A stretch of 64,000 nucleotides of DNA. Origin: Cyclobacteriaceae bacterium (lineage in GTDB: Bacteria; Bacteroidota; Bacteroidia; Cytophagales; Cyclobacteriaceae). Of this stretch, positions 57,593 to 64,000 are shown in pieces. The first letter of the stretch is position 1. Each line of letters opens with the position of its first letter. A model generated the notes under the pieces. That model made no database searches and was not told where the DNA came from. It saw only the letters and a program-made list of their open reading frames with translations. The stretch covers positions 124,001 to 188,000 of the forward strand of contig JANQEU010000020.1 in the NCBI GenBank assembly GCA_028278225.1, written 5' to 3'. The translations under genes and the position numbers were made by a program.

Positions 57593-58669
57593 ATGAGAAA
57601 ACTTAACTATCTGCTGGTATCGGTAATCGTTGTTTTGTCTTGTGACAGAAAATCCTCCTGGAAAGTGCCTGAGATCATCCCGGAGGAATTGCCCGGGTTC
57701 GAAGTACTTATTAACAGTGAAGATGCTTTTGATGGTTACATATTCCTTCGGAAAACGGCAGCCCCGGGAGCACAATTGATGATCAATAATTATGGAGATG
57801 TGGTTTGGTTCCACATGTCTGATACAATCCTTTTCAGACCATTTACTCCTTATGAAGAGAGTTATGTAGCCCTTTACAGTGACAAGGTCATCCATGAGAT
57901 CACTTACATGGGAGACACCCTCCTTGAGTTGAAATATGGCGAAGGCGGATTTGACAGACTGCTTCATCACGAGATCATAAAAGATAGTGAAGGGGCCTTT
58001 ATCTCGTTAACCAGGGAATTTATTCCAATTGACCTGTCAGTGGCAGGGGGCGAGCAACTGGATACGATCAAAACCGATGGGATCATTCGACTGTCAAAAA
58101 GCGGAGAAAAACTCTGGCACTGGAGTATTCAGGATGTATTGGATCCTTTGGAGTATTCTGATATCAACCGGCAGAAAGGTGATTGGGGACATGCAAATGC
58201 CCTGTTCATCGATGAAGACGGTCATTATGTAATTTCATGGAGAGATTTTAACTCGGTTTGGAAAATTAATAGTCTATCGGGAGAGGTCATTTGGAAGTAT
58301 GGTCTCGAAACCATTACTGATGAGGAAAATCAATTTTATCAGCAGCACGGGATCCACAGGAATTTAGATGGGGATTACATGTTATTTGATAATGGTGAGG
58401 CCAGCAAGAGAAAGTCCTCCAGGGCACTGGCATTTACGGGTAGTAGCAATTCATTTAACAATACACTTGTCATTGAGCTGCCGGATTCGCTGTTCACATT
58501 CAAACAGGGAAGTGTCTATCAGTTTGCTGAGGACAGATATCTGTACAGTAGTACGATGACAAAACAATTGGCGATCACCGATCGAACCGGTAATCTTTTG
58601 TGGTTGGCCAGGAGTAACAAGAGTGGATTTTACAGGGCTTATTACCTGGATAAGTCCATTCTCGAATGA
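57593..58669 (+). CDS. Arylsulfotransferase (ASST)-like lipoprotein
   Basis: The signal RKLNYLLVSVIVVLSC ends in a lipobox. The mature part is a beta-propeller of the arylsulfotransferase type, with GYIFLRKTAAPGAQLMINNYGDVVW, at residues about 49-74, HHEIIKDSEGAFISLTRE, GHANALFIDEDGHYVISWRD and QQHGIHRNLDGDYMLFDNG. These repeat His-containing blades that hold the active-site His in true ASST. At 358 residues it is shorter than E. coli-type ASST (about 600), and no DsbA/DsbB-like partner is adjacent. Enzyme activity is therefore unproven. Confidence 0.8.
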   Translation: MRKLNYLLVSVIVVLSCDRKSSWKVPEIIPEELPGFEVLINSEDAFDGYIFLRKTAAPGAQLMINNYGDVVWFHMSDTILFRPFTPYEESYVALYSDKVIHEITYMGDTLLELKYGEGGFDRLLHHEIIKDSEGAFISLTREFIPIDLSVAGGEQLDTIKTDGIIRLSKSGEKLWHWSIQDVLDPLEYSDINRQKGDWGHANALFIDEDGHYVISWRDFNSVWKINSLSGEVIWKYGLETITDEENQFYQQHGIHRNLDGDYMLFDNGEASKRKSSRALAFTGSSNSFNNTLVIELPDSLFTFKQGSVYQFAEDRYLYSSTMTKQLAITDRTGNLLWLARSNKSGFYRAYYLDKSILE

Positions 58670-58675
58670 TCGCAT

Positions 58676-59641
58676 TCAAAGATGTTTGTTTCCAACGAGA
58701 TAGTTCCTGACATAATCTTCAATGCCATCCTCCAGGGTAATAAAGGTTTTGGAATATCCAATTCCGGTAAGTTTTGACATCTGAGCTTCTGTAAAATACT
58801 GGTATTTATCCCTGATATCTTCCGGGGTGTCAATAAATGAAATTTTTGGTTTTTTTTCAAGAGCCCTGAAGGTGGCATGGGCAAGGTCCAGAAATGTTCT
58901 CGCCACCCCTGTGCCCAGGTTATAGATACCTGAATTTTTTCGATGGTGCATCAGCCAATACATTATGTCGACAACATCCTTGACATATACAAAATCTCTT
59001 TTTTGCTCACCATCCTTAAAATCCTCATGGTGAGATCGAAATAACTTTATTTCCCCATGCTCCCGGATCTGCCTGAATGCGTGATAGATAACGGAAGACA
59101 TTCTGCCTTTATGATACTCATTTGGCCCATATACATTGAAAAATTTAAGACCGACCCAAAAGAAAGGCCGCCTGTCCTGCTTCACCACCCACTTGTCAAA
59201 TTCATTTTTGGAGATTCCGTATTCATTCAGCGGTTGGAGTGTTTTGATTTCTGCTTCATCGTCTGTATATCCCATAGAACCGTTCCCGTAGGTAGCTGCA
59301 CTACTGGCATAGATCAGCGGAATTTGATAGTCAATACACCTTTTCCAAACCATTTTTGAATAATCAAGGTTCAGTTCCCTGAACAAATCCGAATTCGTTT
59401 CTGCCGTATCCGTGCGGGCTCCCAGATGAAAGATGAACTCGGTATCCTCGTGATTATCTTCCAGCCATTGCGAAAAATCATTTCTGTTGACAAACTCTGT
59501 AATCCTTTTTCCGGATAGATTCCTGTTTTTGGTGTCACTATCGAAAAGGTCAACGGCAATGATATTGTTGAAATTCTCGAAATTGAGCTTGTTGATCATA
59601 CAACTACCGATAAAGCCGGCTGCCCCTGTCACTACAATCAT
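58676..59641 (-). CDS. hldD: ADP-L-glycero-D-manno-heptose 6-epimerase
   Basis: It converts ADP-D-glycero- to ADP-L-glycero-manno-heptose for the inner core of LPS. The extended SDR fold has VTGAAGFIGSCMINKL (dinucleotide loop), HLGARTDTAETNSDL, YASSAATYGNGSMGY, and the YGISKNEFDKWV active-site Tyr and Lys. FFNVYGPNEYHKGRMSSV-like residues (KFFNVYGPNEYHKGRMSSV) define the HldD group. At 321 residues it is normal. lptD and lpxB also lie in the window. Confidence 0.95.
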   Translation of the reverse strand: MIVVTGAAGFIGSCMINKLNFENFNNIIAVDLFDSDTKNRNLSGKRITEFVNRNDFSQWLEDNHEDTEFIFHLGARTDTAETNSDLFRELNLDYSKMVWKRCIDYQIPLIYASSAATYGNGSMGYTDDEAEIKTLQPLNEYGISKNEFDKWVVKQDRRPFFWVGLKFFNVYGPNEYHKGRMSSVIYHAFRQIREHGEIKLFRSHHEDFKDGEQKRDFVYVKDVVDIMYWLMHHRKNSGIYNLGTGVARTFLDLAHATFRALEKKPKISFIDTPEDIRDKYQYFTEAQMSKLTGIGYSKTFITLEDGIEDYVRNYLVGNKHL

Positions 59642-59699
59642 GCAGCGAAGGTAAGTAGATGTGTTGATTTTTGGCTTTCAGCTTGTGGCTTTTAGCCGT

Positions 59700-59707
59700 T
59701 AGTTTTG
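59700..59707 (+). promoter_or_regulatory. Bacteroidota -7 box (TAgtTTTG) almost touching queD
   Basis: Exact consensus match ending four bases before the queD ATG. Since this element centres about seven bases before the transcription start, the predicted mRNA begins at or next to the start codon. Confidence 0.5.
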
Positions 59708-59711
59708 CGAC

Positions 59712-60137
59712 ATGGTTTACGTAACGAGAAAAGAGCATTTCAACGCTGCTCACAGATTGTACAACAGCAACTGGACAGAGGAGAAAAACCAGGAGATATT
59801 TGGACCCTGTGCCAACAAAAACTGGCATGGTCATAACTTTGAGCTGATCATTACTGTGGGGGGTACGCCTGATCCCGAAACGGGATTTGTTATAAATTTC
59901 AAGGAGCTGAGTACAAATGTCAGGGAGCTCATAATAGATAAAGTAGATCATAAAAACCTTGATCTGGATGTTGATTTTCTCAAGGGGCAACTTTCAACGT
60001 GTGAAAATATCATAGTGGAATTTTGGAAAATTCTGGCCCCGCGAATTAAAGATATTGCTTATAATGCTTCATTGCATAAGTTGGAGCTGACAGAGACTCC
60101 GAAAAACAGTGTTGAGTATTTCGGTCCCGAAGAATGA
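59712..60137 (+). CDS. queD: 6-carboxytetrahydropterin synthase
   Basis: The first committed enzyme of queuosine synthesis, related to PTPS, which makes CPH4 from dihydroneopterin triphosphate. The zinc ligands are His14 (FNAAHRLY), His39 and His41 (HGHNFEL). The catalytic Cys33 lies in FGPCANKNWHGH, DHKNLDLDVDF carries the catalytic Asp/His pair, and LELTETPKNSVEYFG is the C-terminal motif. At 141 residues it is full length. Together with queE in this window it covers two consecutive steps. Confidence 0.95.
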   Translation: MVYVTRKEHFNAAHRLYNSNWTEEKNQEIFGPCANKNWHGHNFELIITVGGTPDPETGFVINFKELSTNVRELIIDKVDHKNLDLDVDFLKGQLSTCENIIVEFWKILAPRIKDIAYNASLHKLELTETPKNSVEYFGPEE

Positions 60138-60176
60138 AGATCGGGTATAAAAACTTCCTTTAATATTCCGGCATAA

Positions 60177-61274
60177 ATGAAATACTTCTTAGTAGTTGGT
60201 GAAAGATCAGGAGATTTACATGCTTCAAACCTGGCACGATCTATTAGAAGCGAAGACCCGGAGGCGGATCTTGTGGCTTACGGAGGCGGGTATCTTGCTG
60301 GTGCCGGTGTCCGGATCCTGAAGCATTATGAGGATTATTCTTTTATGGGCTTTTCTGAGGTACTGGCGAACATCTTCAGGTTTAGAGAAATTTTTAAGAA
60401 GTGCTGCAATGATATTAGAAATTTTAATCCTGATGTAGTCATCCTCGTTGACTTTGCCGGGTTCAACTTGCGACTGGCGAAGTTCTGTAAGAAGCATGGT
60501 GTAAGAACGGCTTACTACATCTCACCCAAGATTTGGGCCTGGAACAAAAGGAGGATTCAGAAGATCAAGGCGTATGTGGATAAGATGTACGTCATATTTC
60601 CTTTTGAGGAGGAATTTTACAGAAATGAAAACCATGAAGTCTTTTATGTCGGAAATCCTCTTGTTCAATATGTTGATAATTATAAGTTGGCCAAACTGGA
60701 GATATCTTCGGAATTCAACGCAATTGTGGCCATGTTTCCAGGAAGCAGGGCACAGGAGATAAATAAGATGCTCAAAGACTTCAGGAAAATAATTGTGCAA
60801 AAGCCGGATTTTTTCTTTCTGATTGCTGGTGTAGATAATGTCGATCCTGATTGTTACGGTTCAGTAGAAGGACTTGCAAACGCACAAGTTCATTATGATA
60901 GAAATTATGAGATACTTAGTGAATCTGATGCTGCTGTCATAACTTCCGGTACCGCCACCCTGGAAGCGGCACTGTGGGATGTTCCACAGGTTGTTTGTTA
61001 CAAGACAAGTCACTTGTCATACCATATAGCAAAGCTGCTGATCCGGGTAAAGTTTATTTCACTGGTTAATATCATTGCCAACAGAGAAGTTGTGAAGGAA
61101 CTAATCCAAAAGGACTTCAATGCAGGTAGTGTTGAGAGGGAACTTGAAAAATTACTTTTCGATAAAACGTACCAGTCGGATATGGTCAAAGCATACGGGA
61201 AGATCCGGCATTTACTTGGAGATCAAAAGGCCCCTGAAGTCACGGCAAGGTACATCACAGATTGGTTGCACTAA
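60177..61274 (+). CDS. lpxB: Lipid-A-disaccharide synthase
   Basis: A GT19 glycosyltransferase that joins UDP-diacylglucosamine and lipid X to the lipid A disaccharide. Motifs are [69 protein letters not shown] and the UDP-binding [19 protein letters not shown]. The 365 residues are full length. It follows queD by 39 bases. Its stop codon TAA and the clpX stop share the four bases CTAA. Confidence 0.96.
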   Translation: MKYFLVVGERSGDLHASNLARSIRSEDPEADLVAYGGGYLAGAGVRILKHYEDYSFMGFSEVLANIFRFREIFKKCCNDIRNFNPDVVILVDFAGFNLRLAKFCKKHGVRTAYYISPKIWAWNKRRIQKIKAYVDKMYVIFPFEEEFYRNENHEVFYVGNPLVQYVDNYKLAKLEISSEFNAIVAMFPGSRAQEINKMLKDFRKIIVQKPDFFFLIAGVDNVDPDCYGSVEGLANAQVHYDRNYEILSESDAAVITSGTATLEAALWDVPQVVCYKTSHLSYHIAKLLIRVKFISLVNIIANREVVKELIQKDFNAGSVERELEKLLFDKTYQSDMVKAYGKIRHLLGDQKAPEVTARYITDWLH

Positions 61275-62497
61275 GCGGCAATCAACTTATTGAACTTCGA
61301 CTTTTCGAATTTTTCCTGGGCGTATTCTTTGGTAAGATTGATTTCTTTGATGTCATCACTTGAGGGGATTTCAAACATGGCGTCAGTCATGATTGCCTCG
61401 AAAATGGATCTTAAGCCTCTTGCGCCCAGTTTAAAAGCGCTGGCTTTCTCAACAATATAATCAAGGGCATCCTCGTCGAAATGTAATTTCACATTTTCAA
61501 TCTCAAAAAGCTTCTGATACTGTTTAATCAAAGCGTTTTTGGGCTCTTTCAATATTTTCTTAAGGGCTACCTCATTCAGGGGATTCAAGTGTGTCAACAC
61601 TGGCATTCGCCCTATCAATTCAGGAATGAGACCATAACTTTTCAAATCCTGTGCTGTGACATATTGCAGCAGATTTTCCTTATCCAGTTGTTCCTGGTGT
61701 TCGTCCTGACTGGCGAATCCGATCGGCCGCGTATTCAAACGGTTGGCAATATGTCTTTCTATACCATCAAATGCCCCTCCGCAAATGAATAAAATGTTTT
61801 CAGTATTTACAGAGATCATTTTCTGGTCAGGATGCTTCCGGCCACCTTGTGGAGGAACGTTTACGGAGGTGCCCTCCAGAAGTTTTAGGAGCGCCTGTTG
61901 CACACCTTCTCCACTTACATCCCTGGTAATTGACGGATTGTCAGATTTCCTGGCTATTTTATCAATTTCATCAATATAGACTATACCGCGCTGAGCTTGT
62001 TCCACCTCGTAATTTGCAGCTTGTAAGAGCCTTGTAAGGATACTTTCCACATCTTCCCCAACATAGCCGGCTTCTGTCAGGACGGTTGCATCCGCAATAC
62101 AGAACGGTACCTGCAGGATTTTAGCCAGTGTCCGGGCCAGATATGTTTTCCCGGTCCCGGTCTCACCCACCATCACGATGTTGGACTTTTCAATCACAAT
62201 ATCATCATCCGTTTTATTTTGCATGATTCGCTTATAGTGATTGTAGACGGCAACCGCGATATACTTTTTAGCCTCATCCTGACCAATGACAAACTGATCA
62301 AGATGTCTCTTCATATCAACAGGCTTTATTAATTTGAAGTTAGGTGCTTCAGGATCACTTTTGGTTTTAAGTTCTTCATTCAAAATTTGCTGTGCCTGTG
62401 CAATGCACTTATCACAGATGTGGGCATGAATCCCTGAGATCATCAGGTCCACATCTTTTTTATTTCGACCACAAAAACTACAAGTGACCTGTGCCAT
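61271..62497 (-). CDS. clpX: ATP-dependent Clp protease ATPase subunit ClpX
   Basis: A AAA+ unfoldase feeding ClpP. The N-terminal zinc domain has Cys6, Cys9, Cys28 and Cys31. The Walker A motif reads [14 protein letters not shown] (Glu replaces the usual Pro, as in other Bacteroidota), Walker B is [10 protein letters not shown], the pore loop is GYVGEDVES, and the ClpP-docking IGF appears in RPIGFAS. At 408 residues it is normal. The start overlaps the clpP stop by one base (TAATG), so the two subunits are coupled in translation. Confidence 0.98.
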   Translation of the reverse strand: MAQVTCSFCGRNKKDVDLMISGIHAHICDKCIAQAQQILNEELKTKSDPEAPNFKLIKPVDMKRHLDQFVIGQDEAKKYIAVAVYNHYKRIMQNKTDDDIVIEKSNIVMVGETGTGKTYLARTLAKILQVPFCIADATVLTEAGYVGEDVESILTRLLQAANYEVEQAQRGIVYIDEIDKIARKSDNPSITRDVSGEGVQQALLKLLEGTSVNVPPQGGRKHPDQKMISVNTENILFICGGAFDGIERHIANRLNTRPIGFASQDEHQEQLDKENLLQYVTAQDLKSYGLIPELIGRMPVLTHLNPLNEVALKKILKEPKNALIKQYQKLFEIENVKLHFDEDALDYIVEKASAFKLGARGLRSIFEAIMTDAMFEIPSSDDIKEINLTKEYAQEKFEKSKFNKLIAA

Positions 62498-63168
62498 TAG
62501 TTGTTCCTTTCCAGTACTTCGTCAATTATACCATATTTCTTGGCTTCTTGAGCTCTCATCCAATAATCGCGATCAGAGTCCTTTTCTATATCCTTATACG
62601 TCTTTCCCGTATGCTTTGCCAGTATTTCGTACAAATCTTTTCGTAGTTCCTGCATCTGTTTCAGCGTTATTTCCATGTCAATGGATTGACCTTGCATACC
62701 GCCACTCGGCTGATGGATCATCACCCGTGCGTGGGGTAATGCGGATCGTTTTTCCGTAGCTCCCCCAGCCAGGAGGACTGCGCCCATGGAAGCTGCCATT
62801 CCCGTACAAATTGTCGCAACATCCGGCCCTACATACTGCATCGTATCATATATACCTAAACCGGCATAAACGGAACCCCCCGGACTATTTATATAAAGCA
62901 GAATATCCTTTTTTGAATCCACTGATTCGAGAAACAGCAACTGTGCGGTAATGATATTCGAAATATTGTCATCGATACTCATTCCCAGGAAAATGATCCT
63001 GTCCATTATCAAACGGGAAAAAACATCAATTTCAGCAAATCTTGTCGGCCGTTCTTCGATTACAGACCTTGTCATACTCTCAACTTTTTCCACATAGTCG
63101 TCAAACGTCAGACCATTCAATCCTTGACCTTTTATTGCAAATTTTCGAAATTCTTCTTTGTTAATCAT
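62497..63168 (-). CDS. clpP: ATP-dependent Clp protease proteolytic subunit
   Basis: A serine peptidase that forms the double seven-mer chamber of ClpXP. The triad is Ser127 ([10 protein letters not shown]), His152 ([12 protein letters not shown]) and Asp201 (DSDRDYWM). The 25 and 49 residue spacings equal those of E. coli Clp[21 protein letters not shown] is the oxyanion region. At 223 residues, its N-terminal propeptide-like extension (about 30 residues) is slightly longer than in E. coli. It lies between tig and clpX in the classic order. Confidence 0.98.
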   Translation of the reverse strand: MINKEEFRKFAIKGQGLNGLTFDDYVEKVESMTRSVIEERPTRFAEIDVFSRLIMDRIIFLGMSIDDNISNIITAQLLFLESVDSKKDILLYINSPGGSVYAGLGIYDTMQYVGPDVATICTGMAASMGAVLLAGGATEKRSALPHARVMIHQPSGGMQGQSIDMEITLKQMQELRKDLYEILAKHTGKTYKDIEKDSDRDYWMRAQEAKKYGIIDEVLERNN

Positions 63169-63197
63169 GAGGTTAATATAAGTAAAGATAAAACAAT

Positions 63198-63226
63198 AAA
63201 AAAAGTCCTCTTAAAGGACTCTTTTT
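63198..63226 (-). terminator. Rho-independent terminator after tig
   Basis: On the minus strand the hairpin AGTCCTTT / AGGACT with an AAG loop is followed by seven T residues. It lies in the 82-base gap between the tig stop and the clpP start, so clpP probably has its own promoter or is reached by read-through. Confidence 0.75.
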
Positions 63227-63250
63227 AAACCAGAAATGGTTGCATTAGGT

Positions 63251-64000
63251 TCAGGTTAATTTACGAAAGTCATCAAGTGAAACTTCCTTGACTTTTGAGG
63301 TGATGATACCTTTAAGGTAGTCATAGACCTTTTGATTTTGCACCTCATTGTATACTTTCATATAGTTGTCTCCCTTTTCGGCTTTGAGGTAGTTGTCTGC
63401 GAATGTGTCAAGCTGATCTCCTAATTGCTCTATCACCGCAGGGCCGCCAAATTGCTGAATAATCAGTTTTTTAGCTTCATCAACCACCTCCTGATGGTCT
63501 ACTTTGATTTCGTATTCTTTTGAGATCTTGTTCCGGATGAGTGACCATTTCAGTTCTTTGACATAATGCTCGTATTCAGTGTCAAGCAGCTCTTCAGTCA
63601 TATTCTCATTAGTTTTCATCAACCATTTCTTCAGGAATTCATCCGGCAGTTTGATGCCTGCCTTTTCTACGAGTGTTTCCCGGATTTTGTAGTTGAAAAA
63701 TCGATCAGTTTCAGCTGAATAGTTTTTGTCAATGGTCTCTCTCACCTTTTCATTGAACTCCGTTTCACTTTTCACGGCATCTTTGCCGAAAGCTTTATCA
63801 AACAGGTCCTGGTCAATTTTTGCAGGTTCTACATGATTGATCCCCTTTATTGTCAGTTTGATTTTACCCTTGACTTTCTTCAGGTCTTCTGCAGTGAGTC
63901 TGCTCACCCTGCCAAAGTAGCTTTTATCGGTGAAGCTTTTATTGACGTCAAGCTCGATGTCGTCATCCAGCTTCATGCCAATGATTTTTTTGGCAGTTGA
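63251..64000 (-). CDS. tig: Trigger factor, C-terminal part (partial)
   Basis: The gene runs off the right edge, so the N-terminal ribosome-binding domain is missing. Visible is the part following it: the ending of the PPIase-like region and the long helical C-terminal arms (LTIKGINHVEPAKIDQDLF; ETEFNEKVRETIDKNYSAETD at about mid-length; RNKISKEYEIKVDHQEVVDEA). Trigger factor is the ribosome-bound chaperone that catches nascent chains. The tig-clpP-clpX order on this strand supports the identity. Eight further codons upstream of the first visible Met are also coding. Confidence 0.92.
   Translation of the reverse strand, partial: STAKKIIGMKLDDDIELDVNKSFTDKSYFGRVSRLTAEDLKKVKGKIKLTIKGINHVEPAKIDQDLFDKAFGKDAVKSETEFNEKVRETIDKNYSAETDRFFNYKIRETLVEKAGIKLPDEFLKKWLMKTNENMTEELLDTEYEHYVKELKWSLIRNKISKEYEIKVDHQEVVDEAKKLIIQQFGGPAVIEQLGDQLDTFADNYLKAEKGDNYMKVYNEVQNQKVYDYLKGIITSKVKEVSLDDFRKLT

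Noticed and set aside
61271-62497. ClpX Walker A with Glu in place of Pro as a defect
   Set aside because: GETGTGKT is common in Bacteroidota ClpX; all other ATPase motifs are intact.

Overview
This 64 kb window is ordinary chromosome from a member of the Bacteroidota, most likely of the Cytophagia/Cytophagales type. The evidence is a SusC/SusD outer-membrane pair, a PorE-like type IX secretion (T9SS) component, a T9SS-sorted FG-GAP protein, a Bacteroidota-type LptD, repeated TAnnTTTG promoter boxes a short distance upstream of start codons, and few Shine-Dalgarno sequences. The genus cannot be fixed from the sequence alone. I see no prophage, insertion sequence, CRISPR array, rRNA or tRNA. 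Both ends cut genes: the rpoA tail on the left and trigger factor on the right.

Layout. 1-4.3 kb: rpoA(end)-rplQ, carA-eno, an FtsB/DivIC-like division protein and a small outer-membrane protein. 4.3-9.9 kb: a malate/lactate-type dehydrogenase and Ppx/GppA on the minus strand, then a biotin-dependent carboxyltransferase, an unusual SDR and an M42 peptidase on the plus strand. 9.9-18.1 kb: an orphan sensor kinase, glycogen phosphorylase, a PadR regulator paired with a membrane J-domain protein, and an exported multidomain protein carrying PEP-synthase/dikinase modules. 18.3-28.2 kb: single-chain serine dehydratase, a YjbR protein, an SRPBCC-GyrI fusion, an exported histidine phosphatase coupled to an FRG-domain protein, aroA, a 52-residue membrane protein, aroB, proline dehydrogenase and lysS.

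28.2-38.5 kb: two exported proteins, a membrane sterol-desaturase-family enzyme, lptD, and a four-gene run of amidase, MlaD, carboxyltransferase and SirB1-like protein. 38.5-49 kb: Sfp-type PPTase, WD40-DivIVA-folB, an IscA-like protein, two small membrane proteins, an NAD-binding protein, dtd, lepA, folD, queE and a PorE-like protein. 49-58.7 kb: susC-susD-lipoprotein, a secreted FG-GAP/UnbV protein and an arylsulfotransferase-like lipoprotein. 58.7-64 kb: hldD, queD, lpxB, and clpX-clpP-tig on the minus strand.

The genes support a Gram-negative envelope with LPS (lptD, lpxB, hldD), nutrient capture and T9SS export, queuosine synthesis (queD, queE), folate metabolism (folB, folD), the shikimate pathway (aroA, aroB), amino-acid breakdown (serine, proline, and probably branched-chain or odd-chain acyl-CoA carboxylation), and protein quality control (tig-clpP-clpX). 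The least explained parts are the exported dikinase-like protein, the PadR/J-domain pair, the FRG/phosphatase pair, the motif-less SDR, and the habit of convergent genes sharing a 4-base stop-codon overlap.
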